From NCBI GenBank assembly GCA_016218465.1, contig JACREA010000231.1:1-5830 (forward strand): a stretch of DNA of 5,830 nucleotides. The letters are read 5' to 3'. Positions 1 through 5,830 of the stretch are shown piece by piece. The position numbers and the translations under genes were made by a program. The notes under the pieces were generated by a model. The model was not told the DNA's origin. It searched no databases and saw only the letters and a program-made list of their open reading frames with translations. Position 1 is the first letter of the stretch. Each line of letters starts with the position of its first letter. This DNA comes from Nitrosomonadales bacterium. GTDB lineage: Bacteria > Pseudomonadota > Gammaproteobacteria > Burkholderiales > Gallionellaceae.

Positions 1-1
1 G

Positions 2-3000
2 GCGCGCCTCGCCATGCTCGAGGACCTGGAAAACGCGCGGCGAAAAGTCGAGCAGGCGCATATTGAGTGGATGGCCGCGCTGGATGTGGTGAACGACCCG
101 ATCTTCCTGCACGACAAGCAGTTTCACATTCTGCGTTGCAACAAGGCTTACCAGCAACGCGCCGGGATTCCGTTCCATGAACTCATCGGCCAGCCCTACT
201 ACGAAGTCTTCCCGAAAACCGGCGCACCGCTACCCTGCTGCCTGCGGGCGATGGAAAAAGCAGAAGAAGAAGAAGAAGAAGTGCTGGCCGGCGATGCGAT
301 CTACCGCTCGCGCGCTTTTTCCGTGCATGACGAGCAGGGCGCTCATCTCTACTCCGTGCATACCCTCGAAGACATCACCGAGCGCCGCCGTATCGAACTT
401 ACGCTGCACGAGAGCGAGGAAAAATTCCGCAAGATCAGCGAGTCGGCGCAGGACGCCATCATCATGATGGCGGACAAACATATCTCGTTCTGGAACGCTG
501 CCGCCGAACGCATCTTCGGCTATACCGCCGCAGAAGTGGTCGGGCAGGAACTGCATGCCCTGATCGTGCCGGAACCGGCGCACGCCAGGTTTGAGCAAGC
601 CTTCCCGCATTTTCAGGCAAGCGGCGAGGGGCCGATCATCGGCAAGGTGATCGAGGTCACCGCGCTGCGCAAGGGCGGCGAGGAATTTCCGGCCGAGTTA
701 TCCATTTCCGCGACGCAATTCGGCGGACAGTGGCATGCCATCGGCATCGTGCGCGACATCACCCGGCGCAAGCGGGCGGAAGAAGAACTGCGGCTGAGGG
801 CGCAGCTTCTGGACAGCACCAATGACTCGATCTTCGTGCATGATTTCGACGGGAAATTCGTTTACCTGAATGAAGCCGCCTGGAAGATGCGCGGCTATAC
901 GCGGGGCGAGTTGATGGGCATGAATCTGCAAGTGCTCGATACGCCGGAGTACGGAAAACTCGTCGAGGCCCGGAGCAGGGAGTTGATGGAGAAGGGACAC
1001 TGCATTTTCGAATCCGCGCACCGCCGCAAGGATGGCTCCGTCATGCCGATCGAGGTCAGCGCGCGCATCATCGAAACTGACGGCCGCAAGCTGGTTCTTG
1101 CCGCGGCGCGCGACATCACCGAGCGCAATCGGGCGGAGGATACGCTGCGCGAGAGCGAGGAACGGTTCCATCATCTGTTCGAGAACATGAGCAGCGGTGT
1201 GGCGGTTTACCAGCCCGACGCGGCGTGCGAGGCGTTTACCTTCAAGTCGGTCAACAAGGCGGCCGAACGTATTGACCAGGTGCGGCGCGAGGATATCGTA
1301 GGCCGCAACGTGGAAGAAGTCTTTCCGGGCGTGCGCGCCTTCGGCGTGCTGGAAGTGTTTCAGCGCGTGTGCCGCAGCGGCTCCCCGGAACATTTCCCCG
1401 CCGCCTTCTATCAGGACGAGCATATTTCCGGGTGGCGCGACAATTATGTTTACCGGCTCAAATCGGGCGAAATTGTCGCGGTCTATGACGACGTGACCGA
1501 GCGCAAGCAGGCGGAGCAGACGTTGCGCGAGAGCGAGAAGCTCTATCGCTCCCTGTTCGAGAACATGCTGAACGGTTTCGCCTATTGCCGGATGATTTTC
1601 GAGCAGGATCAGCCGCAGGATTTTATTTATCTCAGCGTCAATCCCGCTTATGAGAGGCTGACCGGGAGGAAAAACGTCGTTGGCAAAAGAGTGTCCGAAG
1701 TCATTCCAGGCATCCGGCAGACCGACCCCGGGATATTCGAAATCTACGGGCGGGTGTCCCTGTCCGGCAAACCGGAACAGTTCGAGATATACGTGGAGGC
1801 CACGCAGTCGTGGTATTCAATATCGGCGTACAGCCCGGAGAAAGGTTACTTCGTAGTCGTGTTCGACATCATCACCGAGCGCAAGAAAGCGGAAGCCGCC
1901 ATTGAGCATGCCAACCGCGCCCTTGCTGCGTTGAGCGCGGTGAACCGCACTCTGGTGCGTGCCGCCAGCGAAGATGAATTATTGCAGTCCATTTGCCAAG
2001 CTATCGTCCAACAACGCGCTTACCTGTTGGCCTGGGTGGGCTATAAACAATACGACGAGAACAAGTCCATCAGGGTCATGGCGCGCGCCGGGCATGATGA
2101 AGGCTATCTGGATACCATGCGGCTCACTTGGGCTGAAACCGAACGCGGCATGGGGCCGAGCGGGCGCGCCATCCGCAGCGGCGTTACGCAGTTGTGCCAG
2201 GATATGGTCAACGATCCAAGTTACCTGTTATGGCGCGATGCGGCATCTCAACGCGGCTATGCTTCCGATATCGCTCTGCCGCTAATTGGGAAAAGCGGGG
2301 ATGTATTTGGCATCCTCCATGTGTATTCCGGAGAAACGAATACTTTCACCCCCGCCGAAATTGCGCTGCTGGAAGAAATGGCCGGGGATCTGGCGTTTGG
2401 CGTGCATACCCTGCATACCCGCCGCGAGCGCGATCTTGCACTGGTGAAAAACCAGGAGCAACTGGTGCAATTGCAAGACAGCCTGGAAGACACGGTGCGG
2501 GCAATCGCCACTATCGTCGAAATGCGCGACCCTTACACCGCCGGGCATCAAGTCAGGGTGGCCGATCTGGCTACGGCCATCGCCAAACAGATGGGGATGC
2601 CCGAGGAACAAGCGCACGCCATCCATCTCGCCGGCGTGGTGCATGATTTGGGGAAAATCAACGTTCCGGCGGAGATACTCAGCAAGCCGGGCAAGATCAC
2701 CGATCTTGAATTTGGTTTAATCAAAATCCATCCCCAGGCGGGCTATGATATTTTGAAAGGCATAGACTTTCCCTGGCCGATCGCACAGATGGTATGGCAA
2801 CACCACGAGCGGCTCGACGGCTCCGGTTATCCGCAAGGGCTCAAGGGCGAGGCGATCCTGCCCGGAGCGCGCATCCTTGCGGTGGCGGACGTGGTCGAGG
2901 CGATGTATTCGCACCGGCCTTATCGTCCCGGCTTGGGGATAGAAGTTGCGCTGGCGGAAATCACCAAACAACGCGGTATTTACTTCGACACGCAGGTAGT

Positions 3001-3049
3001 GGATGCGTGTTTGGCATTGTTCCGCGAGCAGGGTTACCGTTTCAAGTAG
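2..3049 (+). CDS. Multi-PAS/GAF sensor with C-terminal HD-GYP phosphodiesterase, 5' end beyond the window
   Basis: Likely a cytoplasmic signal-sensing enzyme that hydrolyses cyclic-di-GMP. Residue numbers count from the ATG at 14. The frame is open upstream of that ATG to the window edge (A-R-L-A then M) and begins inside a helix-like stretch, so the true start probably lies to the left. Domains in order: PAS1 about 20-125, PAS2 138-252, PAS3 262-371, PAS4 383-497 and PAS5 510-623, each ending in a DITER-type motif (DITER, DITRR, DITER, DVTER, IITER); GAF about 645-797; a short coiled-coil linker near 800-825; HD-GYP about 825-1005. Expected metal and active-site residues are present: H845, H877-D878 (HDLGK), H906, H930-H931 and D959, and the signature HHERLDGSGYP spans 930-940. 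No GGDEF domain and no membrane segment are visible in the part shown. PAS ligands cannot be predicted. Family and HD-GYP activity are well supported; substrate (c-di-GMP versus a related dinucleotide) is inferred. Confidence 0.95.
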   Translation, partial: ARLAMLEDLENARRKVEQAHIEWMAALDVVNDPIFLHDKQFHILRCNKAYQQRAGIPFHELIGQPYYEVFPKTGAPLPCCLRAMEKAEEEEEEVLAGDAIYRSRAFSVHDEQGAHLYSVHTLEDITERRRIELTLHESEEKFRKISESAQDAIIMMADKHISFWNAAAERIFGYTAAEVVGQELHALIVPEPAHARFEQAFPHFQASGEGPIIGKVIEVTALRKGGEEFPAELSISATQFGGQWHAIGIVRDITRRKRAEEELRLRAQLLDSTNDSIFVHDFDGKFVYLNEAAWKMRGYTRGELMGMNLQVLDTPEYGKLVEARSRELMEKGHCIFESAHRRKDGSVMPIEVSARIIETDGRKLVLAAARDITERNRAEDTLRESEERFHHLFENMSSGVAVYQPDAACEAFTFKSVNKAAERIDQVRREDIVGRNVEEVFPGVRAFGVLEVFQRVCRSGSPEHFPAAFYQDEHISGWRDNYVYRLKSGEIVAVYDDVTERKQAEQTLRESEKLYRSLFENMLNGFAYCRMIFEQDQPQDFIYLSVNPAYERLTGRKNVVGKRVSEVIPGIRQTDPGIFEIYGRVSLSGKPEQFEIYVEATQSWYSISAYSPEKGYFVVVFDIITERKKAEAAIEHANRALAALSAVNRTLVRAASEDELLQSICQAIVQQRAYLLAWVGYKQYDENKSIRVMARAGHDEGYLDTMRLTWAETERGMGPSGRAIRSGVTQLCQDMVNDPSYLLWRDAASQRGYASDIALPLIGKSGDVFGILHVYSGETNTFTPAEIALLEEMAGDLAFGVHTLHTRRERDLALVKNQEQLVQLQDSLEDTVRAIATIVEMRDPYTAGHQVRVADLATAIAKQMGMPEEQAHAIHLAGVVHDLGKINVPAEILSKPGKITDLEFGLIKIHPQAGYDILKGIDFPWPIAQMVWQHHERLDGSGYPQGLKGEAILPGARILAVADVVEAMYSHRPYRPGLGIEVALAEITKQRGIYFDTQVVDACLALFREQGYRFK
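263..280 (+). repeat. (GAA)6 trinucleotide tract inside PAS1
   Basis: Six perfect GAA codons encode Glu84-Glu89 of the sensor, in the loop between the first and second halves of PAS1. Being a triplet tract, slippage would change the length of the acidic run without shifting the frame. Confidence 0.85.
1142..1567 (+). repeat. In-phase direct repeats at PAS module boundaries
   Basis: The 18-mer ACGCTGCGCGAGAGCGAG at 1142-1159 recurs with one mismatch at 1520-1537, and the 15-mer CTGTTCGAGAACATG at 1175-1189 recurs exactly at 1553-1567. Both pairs are offset by exactly 378 bases (126 codons), one PAS module. A related copy, ACGCTGCACGAGAGCGAG, lies at 401-418, 741 bases (247 codons) before the 1142 copy. 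This is DNA-level similarity at linker helices between PAS domains, consistent with module duplication. Confidence 0.8.
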
Positions 3050-3127
3050 GTGCGGATTTAACCAGCCACTTGGTTGCCGTTTTTTGGTAGCCTAGTGGAA
3101 TGGCTATGCAACGCCATCCGCACATAC
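3046..3127. repeat. Degenerate inverted REP-like pair in the convergent gap
   Basis: The left arm GTAGGTGCGGAT (3046-3057) is matched with one mismatch by the reverse complement of 3116-3127 (GTATGTGCGGAT). The left copy continues to 3060 as GTAGGTGCGGATTTA, 14 of 15 bases identical to the REP unit seen on the minus strand at 4844-4858. The unit begins with GTAG, as REP elements do; this GTAG contains the TAG stop codon of the HD-GYP gene, and the right arm ends five bases short of the ugd stop codon. The inner halves of both palindromes are eroded, so I read this as a decayed BIME-like element rather than an active one. Confidence 0.55.
3060..3085 (+). terminator. Weak Rho-independent terminator candidate after the HD-GYP gene
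   Basis: A five-bp stem AACCA/TGGTT with a six-base loop (3060-3075) is followed four bases later by six T residues (3080-3085). It is correctly placed 10 bases after the stop codon and faces the convergent ugd gene, but the stem is short and AT-rich, so efficiency is doubtful. Confidence 0.35.
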
Positions 3128-3132
3128 GGTTC

Positions 3133-4299
3133 TTAGTCCTTACCAAACAAATCACGGCTGTAAACCTTGTCAGCCACGTCCCGGATGTCGTCAGTAATGC
3201 GGTTGGCGACGATGACATCGGACTCTTTCTTGAACTGCGCCAGGTCATTCACCACTCTGGAGTGAAAGAATTCAGGCTCCTTGAGAGCTGGTTCATAGAC
3301 GATAACCTCGATACCCTTGGCCTTGATGCGTTTCATGATGCCCTGGATGCTGGAAGAGCGGAAGTTGTCGGACCCGCTCTTCATGACCAGGCGGTGAATG
3401 CCGACCACCCTCGGGTTGCGCTTGACGATGCTTTCCGCAATAAAATCCTTGCGCGTGGTGTTGGCCTCGACGATAGCATGGATCAGGTTTTGCGGGACAT
3501 CCTGATAGTTGGCGAGCAGTTGTTTCGTGTCTTTGGGCAGGCAATAGCCGCCGTAACCAAACGAAGGGTTGTTGTAGTGATCTCCGATGCGCGGATCGAG
3601 GCTTACCCCCTGGATGATATGCTTTGTATCAAGCCCGTGAGTGGCCGCATAAGTGTCGAGCTCGTTGAAGTATGCCACGCGCATCGCAAGGTAGGTGTTG
3701 GCGAAGAGTTTGATCGCCTCGGCCTCGGTCGAGTCGGTAAACAGCGTAGGGATGTCTTGCTTGATCGCGCCTTGCTTGAGCAGAGCGGCGAAAGTTTCGG
3801 CACGTGCGGATTGTTCGCCGACGATGATGCGCGAGGGATGCAGGTTGTCATATAGCGCGCGGCCTTCGCGCAAAAACTCCGGCGAGAAAATCAGGTTGCT
3901 GCAATTGAATTTCTTTCGTGCTTTGGCGGTGTATCCCACGGGAATGGTGGATTTGATCACCATCACTGCCTGCGGGTTGATGCTCAACACATCCTGGATG
4001 ACTGACTCGATTGAGCGGATGTTAAAGTAGTTGGTCTCCGGGTCATAGTCTGTCGGGGTGGCGATGATGACATAATCCGCCCCGGTATAGGCTTCGCGCT
4101 TGTCCAGTGTTGCTTTAAGGTTGAGGGTCCGGTGACTCAGGTAATCCTCGATCTCGGCATCTTCAATGGGCGAGTGCTTGCGGTTGATCATTTCGACCTT
4201 TTCAGGGACGATGTCGACTGCAATCACTTCATTGTGCTGGGCAAGCAGGACGGCGTTGGAAAGGCCTACGTAACCGGTACCGGCAATGGCAATTTTCAT
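3133..4299 (-). CDS. ugd: UDP-glucose 6-dehydrogenase
   Basis: Cytosolic enzyme that oxidises UDP-glucose to UDP-glucuronate using two NAD+, supplying precursor for capsule, exopolysaccharide or lipopolysaccharide sugars. The protein is 388 residues, the same length as I recall for the Escherichia coli enzyme. It starts with the Rossmann motif GTGYVG (7-12), has the TPTDYDP and FSPEFLREG motifs in the N-terminal domain, the KLFANTYLAMR helix with the conserved Lys197, and the catalytic loop FGYGGYCLPKDTKQL with nucleophile Cys253. The C-terminal UDP-binding domain contains VMKSGSDNFRSSSIQG and ends DLFGKD, so the gene is complete. The start is fixed by the MKIAIAGTGYVG N-terminus, although the bases just before it (GTTCAACCC) contain no good Shine-Dalgarno. 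It converges on the HD-GYP gene and follows the DUF302 gene after 70 bases, with its own promoter candidate between. Confidence 0.97.
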   Translation of the reverse strand: MKIAIAGTGYVGLSNAVLLAQHNEVIAVDIVPEKVEMINRKHSPIEDAEIEDYLSHRTLNLKATLDKREAYTGADYVIIATPTDYDPETNYFNIRSIESVIQDVLSINPQAVMVIKSTIPVGYTAKARKKFNCSNLIFSPEFLREGRALYDNLHPSRIIVGEQSARAETFAALLKQGAIKQDIPTLFTDSTEAEAIKLFANTYLAMRVAYFNELDTYAATHGLDTKHIIQGVSLDPRIGDHYNNPSFGYGGYCLPKDTKQLLANYQDVPQNLIHAIVEANTTRKDFIAESIVKRNPRVVGIHRLVMKSGSDNFRSSSIQGIMKRIKAKGIEVIVYEPALKEPEFFHSRVVNDLAQFKKESDVIVANRITDDIRDVADKVYSRDLFGKD

Positions 4300-4336
4300 G
4301 GGTTGAACGTTAGCGTGCTATAAAAATGAGGCGCGC

Positions 4337-4365
4337 ATTATGCCGCAGAATGAACTTCGCGTCAG
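4337..4365 (-). promoter_or_regulatory. Candidate sigma70 promoter for ugd
   Basis: On the minus strand, CTGACG (4360-4365; four of six matches to TTGACA) is separated by 17 bases from CATAAT (4337-4342; five of six matches to TATAAT). Transcription would begin near 4330, leaving a leader of about 30 bases before the ugd ATG. It lies immediately downstream of the DUF302 stop codon, which would let ugd be expressed independently. Confidence 0.45.
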
Positions 4366-4369
4366 CCTC

Positions 4370-4759
4370 CTATGCGTTGACCAGCGCTCGTTCGATCTTC
4401 GCATCGGCCTCGCGCGCCAGATTGGTAAGCCTGGTATCACCGAGTATCTGCATCATTGCAGTCGGTTTGACGAATTCCAGCGAAATCTTCCCCGGTGCGA
4501 TTTCACGGATCACCGCGTTGCATGGCAGCAGGCTGGCCACATCGCTGTTCGCGGCGTAGGCCTCATACGCCAGGTTCGGGTTGCACGCGCCGAGGATCAC
4601 CGTCGGGATGATCTCCTTGCCGGTCTTTTCCTTGATCTTGCTGTGCATGTCGATGCGCGTAAGGACGCCGAAGCCCTCGGCGGCCAGCGCCTTGGTCGCG
4701 CGCTCGATGGCATGGTCAAAGGTGCCGGCGATCTCTCGCTTGAAATTGATGGTGGTCAT
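4370..4759 (-). CDS. DUF302 domain protein
   Basis: A small soluble protein of 129 residues from the DUF302 family, whose biochemical function is not established. The start chosen is the ATG at 4757-4759, giving MTTINFKREIAG. It has a GGAG site seven bases upstream and begins just where DUF302 similarity would start. The frame stays open upstream to 4903, but those extra 48 codons run through the REP pair and read as low-quality sequence. Visible family features are the early segment FDHAIERATKALAAEGFGVL (14-33), the GACNP motif (57-61, Cys59) followed by a helix, and LPCNAVIRE (78-86, Cys80). The paired cysteines could bind a metal or form a disulfide, but this is speculation. No signal peptide or membrane segment is seen. 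It lies downstream of a flavin reductase gene in the same orientation but 186 bases away across the REP pair. Confidence 0.88.
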   Translation of the reverse strand: MTTINFKREIAGTFDHAIERATKALAAEGFGVLTRIDMHSKIKEKTGKEIIPTVILGACNPNLAYEAYAANSDVASLLPCNAVIREIAPGKISLEFVKPTAMMQILGDTRLTNLAREADAKIERALVNA

Positions 4760-4766
4760 GGTGTTT

Positions 4767-4770
4767 CTCC
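4767..4770 (-). promoter_or_regulatory. Ribosome binding site deciding the DUF302 start
   Basis: GGAG on the minus strand, seven bases before the ATG at 4757-4759. It supports the 129-residue form over the longer open frame that begins at 4903. Confidence 0.75.
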
Positions 4771-4802
4771 GTGTGGTGATGTGAAAGCTGTTGTTCCAGA
4801 TG

Positions 4803-4858
4803 AGGTGCGAATTTATTCGTACGCAAAATAAGTTATGTGCGAATAAATTCGCACCTAC
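4803..4858. repeat. REP pair (BIME-like) with 17-bp perfect inverted arms
   Basis: AGGTGCGAATTTATTCG (4803-4819) is the exact reverse complement of 4840-4856, with a 20-base spacer. The right unit, read on the minus strand from 4858, is GTAG followed by the palindrome GTGCGAAT-TT-ATTCGCAC (4837-4854), which is the classic REP layout of a GTAG head plus hairpin. The left unit is the same with a degraded head (TGAG at 4801-4804) and one changed base in its second arm, ATTCGTAC, which still pairs as G-U in plus-strand RNA. It sits between the reductase and DUF302 genes, both transcribed leftward, and could act as a partial terminator or mRNA stabiliser. No RAYT transposase gene is in the window. 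A regulatory operator is an alternative, since the palindrome alone would also suit a dimeric repressor. Confidence 0.8.
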
Positions 4859-4945
4859 CCAGAAATGAACAGGGCGAGCGCAGGAAATCGCGCACCGCCG
4901 CAATAGTCGAGCAGGAAGAGCAGGTGTTCCCTGCCAACGCAGATG

Positions 4946-5506
4946 CTATTTGTTACGCAACGTATTCATCGCGCCGCCCCATGCAATAACCTGATCGAGC
5001 ATCGTATTGACAGATTTCTCGTGCATGGGTGCCGGCTTGAAGGTGGTGAAGTTCTCGAAATCGGTGAACAGGGAGAGCATGACTTGGGCGCGCACGTCGG
5101 CTACTTGCAGCTCGCCCATGACCAGCCGCAAACTTTCTACGGCGCGCGCACCGCCCATGCTGCCGTAAGACACGAAGCCCGCCGCCTTGTTGTTCCACTC
5201 CCCGTACAGGAAATCTATCGCGTTCTTGAGCGCGCCGGAGGTGCCGTGGTTGTATTCCGGCGTGACGAAGACGAAGGCGTCGAAAGAGGCAATTTTGGCG
5301 GCCCAGGTCTTGGTATGCGGCTGGCTGTATTGCGCCATTGAAGGCGGTACAGGCTCGTCGAGGAGTGGCAGGTTGTAGCTTTTGATATCAACGATTTCAA
5401 ATGCAGCGTCGCTTCGCTTCTTTGCAATTTCGTACACCCACTTGGCGACTGAATCAGCTTTGCGGCCGGGACGTGTGCTTCCGATGATGATGGCTATCTT
5501 GATCAT
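4946..5506 (-). CDS. NADPH-dependent FMN reductase family flavoprotein
   Basis: A 186-residue flavodoxin-fold oxidoreductase of the NADPH-dependent FMN reductase family (ChrR/YieF/SsuE-like), expected to bind FMN and transfer electrons from NAD(P)H to quinones, chromate, azo dyes or free flavin. The phosphate-binding loop GSTRPGRKADS spans 9-19, the flavin-contact segment PEYNHGTSGALKNAID spans 83-98, and YGSMGGARA (114-122) is the second flavin-side loop. The length is typical and both ends look intact. The ATG at 5504-5506 is supported by GGAGG eight bases upstream (5515-5519). It has no signal peptide and should be cytosolic. It follows miaA after 88 bases with no clear terminator or promoter seen, and precedes the REP pair. 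The actual substrate cannot be told from sequence, so no gene symbol is given. Confidence 0.93.
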   Translation of the reverse strand: MIKIAIIIGSTRPGRKADSVAKWVYEIAKKRSDAAFEIVDIKSYNLPLLDEPVPPSMAQYSQPHTKTWAAKIASFDAFVFVTPEYNHGTSGALKNAIDFLYGEWNNKAAGFVSYGSMGGARAVESLRLVMGELQVADVRAQVMLSLFTDFENFTTFKPAPMHEKSVNTMLDQVIAWGGAMNTLRNK

Positions 5507-5594
5507 GGCTCATTCCTCCGTAAGAAGTTGATGGCATGCTGTGCGCATGAGGCGCGGCAAGGGCAAGGACTGCCACTGGAACCCAGCCGTTTTG

Positions 5595-5830
5595 TTACCT
5601 TAGCACAAACCGGCTCAGTTCGGGGAGTACGGTCTTATCCAAATTGGGCGCGAGGCAATCCACTTCGATATTCTCCGGCATGGAACGCAGCCATGTGAGC
5701 TGGCGTTTCGCCAACTGCCGTGTGGCAGCGATACCTTTATCCAGCAGTTCAACTTTGCTGATTTCGCCTTCGAGATATTGCCACGCCTGGCGGTAGCCGA
5801 CGCAGCGCATCGAGGTCATGTTTGCGTTCA
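5595..5830 (-). CDS. miaA: tRNA dimethylallyltransferase, C-terminal part (runs off the right edge)
   Basis: MiaA attaches a dimethylallyl group to N6 of A37 in tRNAs that read codons starting with U. Only about the last 77 residues are here; family proteins are roughly 310-320 residues, so about three quarters lies beyond the window. Recognition rests on MRCVGYRQAWQYLEGE followed by GIAATRQLAKRQLTWLRSMP, the conserved C-terminal signature of this enzyme. The frame is open to the window edge upstream of the first visible ATG (5817-5819), which is internal and not the start. The stop is TAA at 5595-5597. The P-loop and the rest of the catalytic domain are not visible. Confidence 0.93.
   Translation of the reverse strand, partial: NANMTSMRCVGYRQAWQYLEGEISKVELLDKGIAATRQLAKRQLTWLRSMPENIEVDCLAPNLDKTVLPELSRFVLR

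Noticed and set aside
698..1423. 241-codon open frame on the minus strand
   Set aside because: It is antisense to the PAS region of the sensor gene, has no recognisable domain, and is explained by the high-GC codon pattern of the real gene.
401..1567. Spaced repeats considered as a CRISPR-like or tandem array
   Set aside because: They are coding repeats at PAS linkers with unequal, codon-multiple spacing, not a repeat-spacer array.
3100..3855. 251-codon open frame on the plus strand
   Set aside because: It lies opposite ugd, whose full-length motif set leaves no doubt about the coding strand; the translated sequence resembles no family.
4340..4831. 163-codon plus-strand frame opposite the DUF302 gene
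   Set aside because: Shadow of the DUF302 gene; it continues into the REP pair and shows no known domain.
4760..4903. Upstream extension of the DUF302 frame to an ATG at 4903
   Set aside because: It translates through the REP pair, has no family similarity, and a proper GGAG site precedes the ATG at 4759.
4920..4934. GCAGG/CCTGC hairpin just after the reductase stop codon
   Set aside because: Only five base pairs and no T-run follows it on the minus strand, so it is not supportable as an intrinsic terminator.
5507..5594. Gap between miaA and the reductase, with short GGCA/TGCC and CTGG/CCAG stems
   Set aside because: The stems are four base pairs with no T-run, and I found no convincing -35/-10 pair; only the reductase ribosome binding site is supported here.

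Overview
The window looks like chromosomal DNA of a betaproteobacterium, possibly an iron-oxidiser-type Nitrosomonadales/Gallionellaceae. This rests on moderately high GC, the style of the multi-PAS HD-GYP sensor, and the MiaA and Ugd sequences. The lineage is inference from remembered protein style, not a search result. No mobile gene, RNA gene or CRISPR array is visible.

Layout, left to right. (1) Positions 1-3049, plus strand: a very large sensor protein, open at the left edge, with five PAS domains, a GAF domain and a C-terminal HD-GYP phosphodiesterase with intact motifs. It probably lowers cyclic-di-GMP in response to cytoplasmic signals. (2) Positions 3046-3132: a short convergent gap almost filled by a degenerate inverted pair of REP-like sequences, with a weak plus-strand terminator inside. 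(3) Positions 3133-4299, minus strand: ugd, UDP-glucose 6-dehydrogenase, complete, with its own plausible sigma70 promoter in the 70-base gap behind it. (4) Positions 4370-4759, minus strand: a small DUF302 protein; its start is placed at 4759 by a ribosome binding site. (5) Positions 4760-4945: a spacer holding a clear REP pair (BIME-like) with 17-bp perfect inverted arms. (6) Positions 4946-5506, minus strand: a complete NADPH-dependent FMN reductase-family flavoprotein. (7) Positions 5595-5830, minus strand: the C-terminal part of miaA (tRNA dimethylallyltransferase), running off the right edge.

The four minus-strand genes are co-oriented (miaA, reductase, DUF302, ugd), but the gaps of 70-186 bases, the REP pair and the promoter before ugd argue against one tight operon. 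A c-di-GMP hydrolase convergent with ugd, which makes UDP-glucuronate for surface polysaccharide, is suggestive of a biofilm link, but it is adjacency only. The most interesting non-coding signal is the family of GTAGGTGCGRATTTA repeats, present as one sharp and one decayed inverted pair, each in an intergenic gap. I see no convincing previously undescribed multi-gene system here.
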